Assembly (NCBI GenBank): GCA_046295455.1
Contig: JBKBNI010000005.1
Location: 1 to 64,000 of the forward strand
Reading direction: 5' to 3'
Length of the DNA: 64,000 bases
Source of the DNA: Thermaurantimonas sp046295455
GTDB lineage: Bacteria; Bacteroidota; Bacteroidia; Flavobacteriales; Schleiferiaceae
Shown here: one piece after another, positions 15,515-24,264 of the stretch
How the letters are laid out: every line of letters starts with the position of its first letter
How positions within the stretch are numbered: the stretch's first letter is position 1
Translations under genes and position numbers: made by a program
The notes under the pieces: generated by a model
What the model saw: the letters and a program-made list of their open reading frames with translations, nothing else
What the model was told of the DNA's origin: nothing
Databases searched by the model: none

Positions 15515-16813
15515 TTATACCTGCGGTACTTTCATGTGCCCCGCGATGCCTCCAAAGGGAGTCACTTCAAAGCCTACCCTTCGAAGATCTGCCCAAAAGG
15601 TAGGATAGCTTTTTGATACTACCCCAGGATTCTGAATTTCAACAGGGTAGAGAAGACCTATGGGTGCGAATGCCATTGCCATTCGATGATCGCCGTAGGT
15701 GGATATTTGCATGTGCGTCACCGGCTGAATTTTTCCTCTTATTTCCAGGCTGTGATTCTCCGATCTTACGTTTACAGCGTATTTTGACAATTCGTTATGC
15801 AGGGCAGCGATGCGATCGGTTTCTTTGAGAGGAAGCGTGTCCAAACCCGTGAGCAATCCCGGCCGTCCGCTGGCCGAGAGGGCTACGGCCAGAGTCTGTG
15901 CCAGATCCGGATTATTTCTTAAATCAGCCCTAAAAAAATCGCATCCCGACACAGAAGACTTACGCAGGCGTATACCCGAACCCAAAAAAACCGTTTCCAC
16001 CCCAAGTGCTTCAAAATATCCTCTCACGGCGGCATCTCCCTGCATGCTGGGCAAGCGCAGTCCCGGAAGATAGATTTCGGCCTTTCGGCTAAGCAGCGCA
16101 ATCAGATACCAATATGACGCCGAAGACCAGTCAGGCTCTACACGGACAGTTAACTTCTTAGGCCGGGAGGGGTAAAGCAGGATTTCAGGTAGTCGCACAT
16201 CCACCCTGAGACCTACCTGCCACATCGAAGCGGCCGTAAGATAAATGTAAGGTACGGACACCGGAGCACCTTTGATACAAATCCGCAAACCATCGGGAAG
16301 TGCGCAGCCGATTAGCATCAAGGCCGAAATAAACTGGCTGCTGGTGGATCCATCGACTTCTACCTGTCCTCCTGATAAGTGTGTACCTCTTATCAGCAGA
16401 GGGGGATATCCGGGTTTGCTCAAGTATTCAATGTCTGCGCCGATCTGCCGCAGCGCATCTACAAGAGGGCCAATGGGTCGATGTTGCATTCGGCGGGCGC
16501 CTGTAAGCACCACACGACATCCAGGTCGGGCTGCGTAATAGGCCGTAAGAAATCTGAGGGTCGTACCGGCCATGCGGCAGTCTATCGTTCCCTCTTTCAG
16601 ATTTTGTGTCAGGATATCTTTAAGCAAGTTTGTATCTTCGGCTGTGGATAGCCCATCGACTCTAAAGGTACCGGAAAATACTGCTGACAAAATCAGCAAG
16701 CGATTGGATTCGCTTTTAGACCCCGGCAGCGAAATCTTTCCAATTACCCTGCTTGTAGGGTGCGACACCCGTGCGAATCCGTGATCTATGCCATGCCACT
16801 CCATCTTTGGCAA
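15515..16813 (-). CDS. aroA: EPSP synthase (3-phosphoshikimate 1-carboxyvinyltransferase)
   Basis: A 432-residue enzyme of the shikimate pathway that transfers the enolpyruvyl group of PEP to shikimate-3-phosphate. The N-terminal PGSKSESNRLLIL motif, the MAGTTLRFLTAYYA segment and the C-terminal GDHRMAMAFA motif are all present, as is LKETDRIAAL. The usual second signature LPGSKSxSNR carries Glu in place of the commoner Val/Ile, which I think is tolerated in Bacteroidota. The gene is alone on the minus strand, divergent from the fused dehydrogenase gene. Confidence 0.93.
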   Translation of the reverse strand: MPKMEWHGIDHGFARVSHPTSRVIGKISLPGSKSESNRLLILSAVFSGTFRVDGLSTAEDTNLLKDILTQNLKEGTIDCRMAGTTLRFLTAYYAARPGCRVVLTGARRMQHRPIGPLVDALRQIGADIEYLSKPGYPPLLIRGTHLSGGQVEVDGSTSSQFISALMLIGCALPDGLRICIKGAPVSVPYIYLTAASMWQVGLRVDVRLPEILLYPSRPKKLTVRVEPDWSSASYWYLIALLSRKAEIYLPGLRLPSMQGDAAVRGYFEALGVETVFLGSGIRLRKSSVSGCDFFRADLRNNPDLAQTLAVALSASGRPGLLTGLDTLPLKETDRIAALHNELSKYAVNVRSENHSLEIRGKIQPVTHMQISTYGDHRMAMAFAPIGLLYPVEIQNPGVVSKSYPTFWADLRRVGFEVTPFGGIAGHMKVPQV

Positions 16814-16841
16814 ATATCCCTAATCTTTGGCTCGGGAGGGC

Positions 16842-16850
16842 TATTTTTGC
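16842..16850 (+). promoter_or_regulatory. Probable -7 promoter element for the E1 dehydrogenase gene
   Basis: TATTTTTGC matches the Bacteroidota -7 consensus TAnnTTTG and lies 30 bp before the chosen ATG at 16881. The nearest upstream TTTG (16826-16829) is too close (12 bp) to be a standard -33 element. Confidence 0.55.
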
Positions 16851-16880
16851 AAACATTGATTGTTTAATTTCACAATTCTC

Positions 16881-19286
16881 ATGAATTACATTACCGGAGA
16901 AGCTCTTCAGACAGACTTTGAGATCTACAGAGAAGAAGTACTAGCTGATTATGCATTGGCCATAGAATCGCGCGAAGCCAGTTTAATAGGTCGCAGAGAG
17001 GTTCTTACGGGGAAAGCTAAGTTTGGAATTTTCGGTGATGGCAAGGAAGTAGCTCAGATTGCCTGGGCCAAAGCTTTTAAACCAGGTGACTTTCGCTCCG
17101 GCTACTACCGGGATCAAACTTTTATGATGGCAATAGGTGCATTGACTACCCAGGAATTTTTTGCCAGTCTCTATGCCGATACAGATCTGAATCACGAACC
17201 TGCCTCCGGCGGCCGGCAGATGAACGGACACTTTACCACCCGCAGTCTCGATGAGCAGGGCAATTGGAAGGAACTGGCCAAAATGAAAAATTCTTCGGCC
17301 GATATATCACCCACAGCTTCGCAGATGCCCCGATTGGTAGGTCTGGCGCAAGCCAGTAAGATCTACCGGGAGATGGGTGAATGGTCCGAAAAATCAAAAT
17401 TTTCTAACAATGGAAATGAAATTGCCTGGGGAACCATCGGAAATGCCTCTACCAGCGAAGGATTGTTTTTCGAAGCGATCAATGCTGCCGGTGTCCTTCA
17501 AATACCTATGGTAGTCAGTGTCTGGGACGATGATTACGGAATCTCCGTCCACAATAAGTATCAGACGACAAAAGAAAGCATAAGCGAAATATTATCCGGA
17601 TTTCAGCGTGGCGAAAAGCCGGGATATGAAATATTTGTGGTAAAGGGATGGGACTATCCTGCCTTGCTGGAAACGTATCGAAAAGCCGGTGCGCTGGCTC
17701 GTACCGAGCACATACCTGTACTCATTCATGTAGTGGAGATGACCCAGCCTCAGGGACATTCTACATCCGGCTCCCATGAGCGCTACAAGTCGGCGGAACG
17801 TCTCGAATGGGAACGGGAATTTGACTGCATTCGCCAGATGCGTCTCTGGATCGAACGCAATGGCATAGCTACTCCGGAAGATCTGGACGAACTTGAAAAA
17901 AAGGCAAGAAAACAAGCCCGTGAAGCAAAAAATCGCGCATGGAACAATTATCTGACGCCAATTTTAAATGAACGAGCCCATGCTATAAGTCTCCTGCAGA
18001 AGCTGGCTTCAGAATCAGAATCAACTGTCGGCCAAGAAATTCTGGCGCAGTCACAAAAACTTGGCAAAATCACCGAACCCCTGCGCCGGGATATAATCTC
18101 TACTGTCCGCAAAGTGCTTCGCCTGACTTTAAAAAGCCCCGGTCAGGCGCGGGATGAGTTAATCCAATGGTTGGATGACTACTCCAGAGTTCACCAGACA
18201 CGTTTTAGCAGTCACCTCTACAGTCAGAGTCCGTTATCGGCATTGAATATCCGCGAGGTAGCACCAGTATATACAGAGAGCTCACCTGAAGTAGATGCAC
18301 GCGTGGTACTGCGCGAAAATTTTGACTTGCTGCTCTCCAGACGACCAGAGGTATTCATCTTTGGAGAAGACAGCGGTAAGATCGGAGATGTAAATCAGGG
18401 TCTCGAAGGCCTGCAAGCCAAACACGGGGAAATGCGCGTGGCCGATACCGGCATTCGTGAAGCCACGATCCTTGGTCAGGGAATCGGCCTGTCTATGCGT
18501 GGCCTTCGTCCCATTGCCGAGATCCAATACCTGGATTACCTGCTCTATGCCTTGCAGATAATGAGTGATGACCTGGCAACAGTACAATATCGAACCGTTG
18601 GTGGCCAGAAAGCTCCCGTAATCGTCCGCACGCGTGGTCACAGACTTGAAGGAATTTGGCACTCAGGCTCACCAATGGGCACCATTGTTCATTCCATGCG
18701 AGGGATTTATGTGCTGGTGCCGCGCAATATGACTAAGGCAGCCGGCTTCTACAATACCATGCTCGACAGCGATGATACCGCTCTGATCATCGAGTGCCTC
18801 AACGGATATCGGCTCAAAGAGCGGATTCCTGATAATCTTTCTGAAATCCGCACTCCCATTGGTATCGTTGAAACAATCCGTGAAGGAAGTGACCTTACCG
18901 TAGTAACCTATGGATCCAACTGCCGCATAGCTATGGAAGCTGCTGAAGAACTTGAAAAATTGGGTATCCACATTGAAATCATCGATGTACAATCCCTGTT
19001 GCCCTTCGATCGCAACCATGATATTGTCAAAAGCCTTCAAAAGACCAATCGCATCATCTTTTTCGATGAAGATGTGCCGGGAGGTGCCTCAGCCTACATG
19101 ATGCAGCAGGTTCTAGAAGTACAAAACGGATATCGCTGGCTTGATTCGGCTCCGCGTACGCTTACTTCCAAGGAGCATAGACCTGCATACGGTTCAGACG
19201 GTGATTACTTTTCCAAGCCCTCGGCAGACGACCTCTGCGACCTTGTAATCGAAATGCTCAAAGAAGCAGAACCATACAGATTTTAA
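16881..19286 (+). CDS. Fused 2-oxoacid dehydrogenase E1 (alpha + beta)
   Basis: An 801-residue protein fusing the E1-alpha and E1-beta chains of a branched-chain 2-oxoacid (2-oxoisovalerate-type) dehydrogenase. The alpha part (to about residue 440) has the TPP region with WGTIGNASTSEGLFFEAIN and SVWDDDYGISVHNKY. The beta part starts near residue 455 and shows FGEDSGKIGDVNQG, DTGIREATILGQGIGLS, EIQYLDYL and the C-terminal transketolase-like VTYGSN domain ending in SKEHRPAYGSDGDYFSKPS. It decarboxylates 2-oxoacids and passes the acyl group to an E2 lipoyl subunit encoded elsewhere. The frame is open upstream to TTG 16860; ATG 16881 is a better start. Such fusions are usual in this phylum. Confidence 0.92.
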   Translation: MNYITGEALQTDFEIYREEVLADYALAIESREASLIGRREVLTGKAKFGIFGDGKEVAQIAWAKAFKPGDFRSGYYRDQTFMMAIGALTTQEFFASLYADTDLNHEPASGGRQMNGHFTTRSLDEQGNWKELAKMKNSSADISPTASQMPRLVGLAQASKIYREMGEWSEKSKFSNNGNEIAWGTIGNASTSEGLFFEAINAAGVLQIPMVVSVWDDDYGISVHNKYQTTKESISEILSGFQRGEKPGYEIFVVKGWDYPALLETYRKAGALARTEHIPVLIHVVEMTQPQGHSTSGSHERYKSAERLEWEREFDCIRQMRLWIERNGIATPEDLDELEKKARKQAREAKNRAWNNYLTPILNERAHAISLLQKLASESESTVGQEILAQSQKLGKITEPLRRDIISTVRKVLRLTLKSPGQARDELIQWLDDYSRVHQTRFSSHLYSQSPLSALNIREVAPVYTESSPEVDARVVLRENFDLLLSRRPEVFIFGEDSGKIGDVNQGLEGLQAKHGEMRVADTGIREATILGQGIGLSMRGLRPIAEIQYLDYLLYALQIMSDDLATVQYRTVGGQKAPVIVRTRGHRLEGIWHSGSPMGTIVHSMRGIYVLVPRNMTKAAGFYNTMLDSDDTALIIECLNGYRLKERIPDNLSEIRTPIGIVETIREGSDLTVVTYGSNCRIAMEAAEELEKLGIHIEIIDVQSLLPFDRNHDIVKSLQKTNRIIFFDEDVPGGASAYMMQQVLEVQNGYRWLDSAPRTLTSKEHRPAYGSDGDYFSKPSADDLCDLVIEMLKEAEPYRF

Positions 19287-19343
19287 TAATCTCAAAGGCA
19301 TAATGGCACAGTCATTTGTGGCGATCACAATAGTTTGTTGAGC

Positions 19344-20624
19344 ATGATATCAAAAAGTCATTTTTTTTCAGTATGGATAATTTGCACTCTGTTTGCAGGG
19401 GCTTCGGTGCATGCATCCGACCAGGAATTTTCTTACGAAAACAAAGTGTACAGCCCAAGCATAAAAACCATCCTCCTTCATCCGGTAGGCAATGAGACCG
19501 GTTTCCCAGCCATACGATTAAATTCCGGTGACCGTCTGCTGCTACGTTTCGATGATATGGACGAAGGGGTCAAAAATTACCAATACACCTTTGTACATTG
19601 CAATGCCGATTGGACTCCCTCGCGTCTTTCAAAAAACGAATACCTTGACGGCATGACGGATAACTTTATCCCAAATTATGAATTTTCGTTCAATACCTTC
19701 TATCCTTATACACATTTCTATCTAAGTTTTCCAAATCAAAATGTGCGTTTCAAAATTTCTGGAAACTATTTGCTCATCGTGTATGAAAACAGCATCAGTA
19801 AGCCAGTATTAACCCGTCGGTTTATTGTATTTGAAGAAATTGCCAATGTGGGTGTGGATATTCGCAGACCTACAGATGTACGTTATAACAACACCCACCA
19901 GGAAGTAGATGTATTTTTAAATCACAGCGGGTATGTAATACCTGATCCCTACATGGATCTCAACCTAACCATCCTTCAGAATCAACGTTGGGATAATGCC
20001 ATTACGACCCTTAAACCCATGTTTGTACAGCCCGGCCGTATCATTTATAATTATGATAACGGCGAAAATCTCTTCCAGGGGGGTAATGAATTCAGGGTGT
20101 TTGATATGAAAAATCTCCAGGTTCTCGGCATCGGTATGATGAGAACCGAACTTGACCAAAACAACTGGAATGTTTACCTTTTTCGTGAATCACCCAGACG
20201 GACAGAGCGATATGTATTTTGGCAAGATATCAATGGACAATATGTTATACGACGTCAAAATGCAAACAATCCGCACACAGAAGGAGACTATGCATGGGTA
20301 GATTTCCAATTGATGGTGCCTTCACCTTTCGCTGACGGCGATATTTTTGTCTGGGGTCAACTCTCCGATTGGCAGTTGCTTCCCGACTTCAGGATGAATT
20401 ACGATTATGAAAAGCGCGCTTACACAGCCAAATTGCTTTTAAAACAAGGATACTACAACTATCTCTACGCGCTTCAGACCGACGAAGGCAAGGCCGATGT
20501 CATGCCTGTAGAGGGAAGCTATTGGGAGACCGAAAACGAATACACAGCCATATTCTACCACCGCGAAATCGGCATCCGATATGATCGGATCATTGGTTTT
20601 GCCCGTCTTGCTTCCCAACGCTAA
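19344..20624 (+). CDS. Type IX secretion system plug protein (DUF5103)
   Basis: A 426-residue exported protein with signal peptide (ISKSHFFSVWIICTLFAGASVHA). Conserved DUF5103 segments are KTILLHPVGNE, GDRLLLRFDDMDEGVKNYQYTF, the HCNADW motif, and the LTRRFIVFE stretch that ends the first immunoglobulin-like domain. The second half has FWQDINGQYVIR and WGQLSDWQL. In Flavobacterium a protein of this family plugs the SprA/Sov translocon pore of T9SS. I chose the ATG at 19344; TTG at 19335 is in frame but less likely. It lies 57 bp after the E1 gene and 9 bp before the Sua5-like gene. Confidence 0.88.
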   Translation: MISKSHFFSVWIICTLFAGASVHASDQEFSYENKVYSPSIKTILLHPVGNETGFPAIRLNSGDRLLLRFDDMDEGVKNYQYTFVHCNADWTPSRLSKNEYLDGMTDNFIPNYEFSFNTFYPYTHFYLSFPNQNVRFKISGNYLLIVYENSISKPVLTRRFIVFEEIANVGVDIRRPTDVRYNNTHQEVDVFLNHSGYVIPDPYMDLNLTILQNQRWDNAITTLKPMFVQPGRIIYNYDNGENLFQGGNEFRVFDMKNLQVLGIGMMRTELDQNNWNVYLFRESPRRTERYVFWQDINGQYVIRRQNANNPHTEGDYAWVDFQLMVPSPFADGDIFVWGQLSDWQLLPDFRMNYDYEKRAYTAKLLLKQGYYNYLYALQTDEGKADVMPVEGSYWETENEYTAIFYHREIGIRYDRIIGFARLASQR

Positions 20625-20633
20625 TTCACACCA

Positions 20634-21260
20634 ATGGCCAAACTCCTGAGAATACATCCGGACAACCCTCAGCCGCGTCAAATTGCGGAGGTGACTGACG
20701 CACTGCAAGATGGAGCCGTTATCATCTATCCTACGGACACGGTTTATTCTTTCGGCTGTGATCTCAGGAAGCAAAAATCCATCGAGCGCATCGCCCGACT
20801 AAAGCGGATTAAGCCTGAAAAAGCTGATTTTTCGATAATCTTTGACGACCTGAGCCGTCTGTCAGAATTTACCCGATCGGTCGATAATCCGACCTTTAAA
20901 CTCCTTCGAAGGGCTCTTCCCGGTCCATACACATTTATTTTGGAAGCCTCCAATGCAATTCCCCGGTATTTTAAGCACAATAAAAAAACCGTAGGCATTC
21001 GCATCCCTTTGCACAACATACCCGTCGCCCTTGTACGCGAACTTGGCTTTCCCATCATCGCCAGCAGTGTCCACGACGAAGAAGATGAAATTCAGGAGTA
21101 CTTTACCGACCCGGAACTTATCTACGAACGCTACAAAAACGATGTGGACATTGTCATTGACGGGGGCATTGGACAGCTTTATGCATCTACCGTCATTGAC
21201 CTCACTACAGGCGAGCCCTTGGTAGTGAGAGAGGGCATCGGCGGTTTGGAGGTCTTGTAG
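20634..21260 (+). CDS. Sua5/YciO/YrdC family protein (threonylcarbamoyl-AMP synthase-like)
   Basis: A 208-residue YrdC-fold protein. The N-terminal nucleotide-binding region reads IIYPTDTVYSFGCD, followed by KRIKPEKADFSII and the ALPGPYTFILEA segment, with KTVGIRIP further on. The usual SAN-x-SG motif of TsaC is replaced by SSVHDEEDE, so the protein is nearer the YciO branch, whose role in the t6A tRNA modification is less certain. tsaD and tsaE are also in this window but not adjacent. The ATG start is 9 bp after the plug gene, suggesting cotranscription. Confidence 0.85.
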   Translation: MAKLLRIHPDNPQPRQIAEVTDALQDGAVIIYPTDTVYSFGCDLRKQKSIERIARLKRIKPEKADFSIIFDDLSRLSEFTRSVDNPTFKLLRRALPGPYTFILEASNAIPRYFKHNKKTVGIRIPLHNIPVALVRELGFPIIASSVHDEEDEIQEYFTDPELIYERYKNDVDIVIDGGIGQLYASTVIDLTTGEPLVVREGIGGLEVL

Positions 21261-21501
21261 CAGGATATTTTTATACAAAAAAATTGTTGTCGCACTGCAT
21301 CATCATCAGAAATCATATTTCTACCAAAATATCTCCACGGAAAATTCCCCCCGGAAGATTCAAGCACTACAGGCAACCTCATTGATATGCCGCCCATGAC
21401 ATCTGCCAAAGGCTGTGAATACCTTGGTGTACGTGTTGAGGTGTAAGAGGCATGTTGTTTGATAAAAAAGAAAAAATCTTCTCAACAACAACCTTACTGC
21501 T

Positions 21502-22086
21502 ATGAAAAACAACACCCAGGATGCCAAACGTACAAAGGCACAAAAAATCATCGATGAACTGGGATTGGTCTATGTGGAAGAAGGTGCTCAGGATGTTCTC
21601 ACATACGACGAAGTAAATGAAGCGCAACAGGCATGGTGCGATGCATTGGTTCAGATTGGCATAATTAAAGAAGAAGGAGGTGATTACCGGCGGTTTGCCG
21701 AGCAGGTCATATCCGATTTATATAACTATGACTATGGAAAGGTCTTTTTTAAGCCTACTCTGGCTTTTGGTGCACATACTTTCAGAAATACAAAAAAGGG
21801 AGCACTTTCGTACTTTGTAGGAGGTGATCCGGACTATCCTGAAGATACCGGCTTCGCTTTGAAACCTTGGGTAAAAGCAAGATATGAAAATGTGGGAGGA
21901 AACAGACAGGGTATCCAGATTTATGGTTCAGTAGCTATTACAATGGGTAATGTATGGTTGACGGACAAGGAAGGAAATGAAGTTATGGTCGATAAAACCT
22001 GGGTTTTCCGCAAGGGTAAAGATGGTAAACTTCGCATTATCGTTCATAAGTCTGCACTTCCTTACACGCCTAAACCAAACGAATAA
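21502..22086 (+). CDS. NTF2-like (CaMKII-association-domain-like) protein
   Basis: A 194-residue protein without a signal peptide. After a basic and helical N-terminus comes AQQAWCDALVQIG, then KVFFKPTLAFGAHTFRNTKKGALSYFVGG, and a C-terminal GSVAITMGNVWLTDKEG followed by KTWVFRKGKDGKLRIIVHKSALPY. The alternating strand pattern and the LRIIVHKSALPY ending are typical of NTF2-like folds of the CaMKII association-domain group. From memory, relatives are sometimes labelled phosphoribosyl-AMP cyclohydrolase, but nothing here resembles HisI. Relatives usually have a signal peptide; this one is apparently cytoplasmic. The function is unknown. Confidence 0.75.
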   Translation: MKNNTQDAKRTKAQKIIDELGLVYVEEGAQDVLTYDEVNEAQQAWCDALVQIGIIKEEGGDYRRFAEQVISDLYNYDYGKVFFKPTLAFGAHTFRNTKKGALSYFVGGDPDYPEDTGFALKPWVKARYENVGGNRQGIQIYGSVAITMGNVWLTDKEGNEVMVDKTWVFRKGKDGKLRIIVHKSALPYTPKPNE

Positions 22087-22091
22087 AATAA

Positions 22092-22511
22092 ATGTCCTCA
22101 AAGTGTGGGTGCACGCCCATTTGCCACTACTTTAAAGATCCCTTCAAAGGGGTCATTAGTCGATTGGAAGAAAAAGATATCAAATATTTTCCTGCCTCCG
22201 ATATGGATTTGAGAGGGGATATAAATCGTTTGGAATATGTAGTTTCTTACCTTGATTTTACTTTTTCAAGAAATGATTTTTTTAATCTACCGGGTAATCG
22301 GACACCTTTGTACAGGCACAGATATGTATTGAAAGGTCATGTATTTGCGTCAAAAATTGATGGAAATATCAGCAATTCCATTGTAAAATATTATTCCACT
22401 CCTTTCGGACATACAAAATGTTTCACTCAGGCATGGCGTACTACGGGGGGTATTTTCGGGTTAAATTTCTGTAAACTGACTTGTGTTTGTTTTGCTTTCG
22501 GGTATTTTTGA
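22092..22511 (+). CDS. Doubtful ORF, 139 codons, unknown
   Basis: An ATG-started frame beginning 5 bp after the NTF2-like gene, encoding a Cys-rich N-terminus (SSKCGCTPICHYF) and a basic, aromatic-rich body. It has no recognised domain. Its last 10 codons overlap a good promoter match for the PhoD-like gene (22481-22510), and the C-terminal FCKLTCVCFAFGYF looks non-protein-like. It may be a decayed or lineage-specific gene; without it, 22087-22540 is simply non-coding. Confidence 0.3.
   Translation: MSSKCGCTPICHYFKDPFKGVISRLEEKDIKYFPASDMDLRGDINRLEYVVSYLDFTFSRNDFFNLPGNRTPLYRHRYVLKGHVFASKIDGNISNSIVKYYSTPFGHTKCFTQAWRTTGGIFGLNFCKLTCVCFAFGYF
22481..22510 (+). promoter_or_regulatory. Promoter-like element for the PhoD-like gene
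   Basis: TTG at 22481-22483, a 19-bp spacer, and TATTTTTG at 22503-22510 fit the Bacteroidota -33/-7 pattern. The downstream gene starts 30 bp further on, at 22541. Confidence 0.55.
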
Positions 22512-22540
22512 TTCATTGATTATATCAACGTTTTAAGAAA

Positions 22541-23878
22541 ATGAAAAATCTGGTACTTCTTTTTGTCTTTTTAGGTACAGTATCTGTTCATGCTCAACGC
22601 AATCAGGCTTTATCTGTATCTGAATGGATCAATGCAGGACCTATGCTGGGGTATGTGCACATGAAAGAGGCTCATCTTTGGATACAGACCAAAAAAACAG
22701 CGCGTGTGTCACTTAGATATCGCACCGAGGGCTCTAATACATCGTGGAGTACATCCTCTACGGTAGAGACTGCCTGGCAGACAGCCTACACTGCCAAATT
22801 TATTCTCGACGATGTACTTCCCGGCCAAGTTTATGAATACAGAGTCCTGATAAATGGTGCTGAATTAGTCTTTTCTGAGCCTCTGCGATTTAAGACACAA
22901 ACCGACTGGCGATACAGACAGGATCCACCGGAGTTTGTGATTTTGGCAGGCAGTTGTTCATATTTCAATGAGGAAGCGGCAGACCGCCCGGGCACCCCTT
23001 ATGGAGGTGACTATCAAATCTTTGAAAATATGGCAAACATGAATGCTGACCTTATGCTTTGGTTGGGAGACAATGTATATACCCGACCGGTAGACTTTGG
23101 GAGTAGAAGAGGATTCCTGCACCGATATACACATGATCGTGCCTACCCACAGTTGCAAAAATTCTGGCGAACAGGGAGTCATCTAGCCATTTGGGATGAC
23201 CATGATTACGGCCCCAACGACGCCAATGGGTCGTATGTAGGAAAGGAATGGGCACATGAGGCATTTCGGTTGTTTTGGGCCAATCCTCCTCTGATGAAAT
23301 TTGGATGTGAGCAATCCACGGCAAGTATGACAGAATTTAATGATGTTCACATTTTTATGCTCGACAACCGCTCGTTTCGTACGGAAATCATGAACAATGG
23401 AGATCATCAGATTTTTGGAAAGGAGCAACTTGATTGGCTGATTAACAATCTTAAATATTCCAATGCTCCGTTTAAACTGGTATGCGCGGGCGGTCAGATG
23501 CTAAGCGATGCAAAGGTGTTTGAAAATTTTGCCAATTACGAAAAGGAGCGTGCATATCTGCTCCAAAGAATAGAAGAAGAAAACATCAAAGGGGTCATAT
23601 TTCTTACGGGCGACCGTCATCACAGCGAAATCTGCATGATGAAGAATGCAAAGGGCCTTACCATCTACGACATCACCACATCCCCTCTGACCAGTGGAGC
23701 TGTGACCCGAAAGGTTGAAGACAATAGCTACAGAATGCCCGGAAGTCTGATTCAGCAAAGAAATTTCGTGGCTATGAAATTTTCCGGAAAGCTCAGAGAC
23801 CGAGTCATGGAGGTTACCTATTACGATTCCAATGGTCAAAAGCTCTTCTCACATACCATTAAAGAAAGGGAATTGTAG
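22541..23878 (+). CDS. PhoD-like metallophosphoesterase (alkaline phosphatase D family)
   Basis: A 445-residue exported enzyme with signal peptide (KNLVLLFVFLGTVSVHAQ). An N-terminal fibronectin-like domain (about 30-130, with LPGQVYEYRVLINGAE) is followed by the PhoD metallophosphatase domain: LAGSCSYFNE, LMLWLGDNVYTRP, the metal-binding IWDDHDYGPND and LTGDRHHSE. The family hydrolyses phosphate mono- or diesters using Fe/Ca. It is expected in the periplasm or outside the cell. It is transcribed from its own promoter-like element and converges on fluC. The natural substrate is not predictable from sequence. Confidence 0.9.
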   Translation: MKNLVLLFVFLGTVSVHAQRNQALSVSEWINAGPMLGYVHMKEAHLWIQTKKTARVSLRYRTEGSNTSWSTSSTVETAWQTAYTAKFILDDVLPGQVYEYRVLINGAELVFSEPLRFKTQTDWRYRQDPPEFVILAGSCSYFNEEAADRPGTPYGGDYQIFENMANMNADLMLWLGDNVYTRPVDFGSRRGFLHRYTHDRAYPQLQKFWRTGSHLAIWDDHDYGPNDANGSYVGKEWAHEAFRLFWANPPLMKFGCEQSTASMTEFNDVHIFMLDNRSFRTEIMNNGDHQIFGKEQLDWLINNLKYSNAPFKLVCAGGQMLSDAKVFENFANYEKERAYLLQRIEEENIKGVIFLTGDRHHSEICMMKNAKGLTIYDITTSPLTSGAVTRKVEDNSYRMPGSLIQQRNFVAMKFSGKLRDRVMEVTYYDSNGQKLFSHTIKEREL

Positions 23879-23889
23879 GTCTCCAATGT

Positions 23890-24264
23890 TTATTTAGCAA
23901 GGTAGTAGCCAGCAGCACAGAGTGCGATACCGACCACTACACTTAAGACCACATAGGCAAAGCCTACGATGAATTGACCATTTCTGATCATGAGCAGAAC
24001 CTCCTGCGAAAAAGAAGAAAAGGTGGTGAATCCTCCCAAAATACCCGTGGCTAAAAAGATCCTTTCGGTATCTGTCAGCCAATCGCGTTCCCAAAGAGCC
24101 AGCACAATACCAATGAGTAAGCTGCCAACAGCATTTACCACAAATGTGCTTACCGGATAGCCTGTTCTCAGAGCAAATTGAGCAACCACGGACACCAGAT
24201 ATCTCGATGCTCCACCTAAAAAACTACCAACTCCGGTAAGCAGTGCAAATTTTAGTGTTTCCAT
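23890..24264 (-). CDS. crcB: Fluoride channel FluC (CrcB)
   Basis: A 124-residue membrane protein with four hydrophobic helices, the usual length of CrcB/Fluc. It has the GGASRYLV segment after helix 1, the TFVVNAVGSLLIG motif (with the pore asparagine) and the GGFTTFSSFSQE signature in helix 3 that lines the fluoride path. It forms dimeric F- channels that relieve fluoride toxicity. Its start overlaps the end of tamB by 13 bp, so it is probably translated from the tamB transcript. No fluoride riboswitch can sit immediately upstream, because that sequence is tamB coding sequence. Confidence 0.93.
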   Translation of the reverse strand: METLKFALLTGVGSFLGGASRYLVSVVAQFALRTGYPVSTFVVNAVGSLLIGIVLALWERDWLTDTERIFLATGILGGFTTFSSFSQEVLLMIRNGQFIVGFAYVVLSVVVGIALCAAGYYLAK

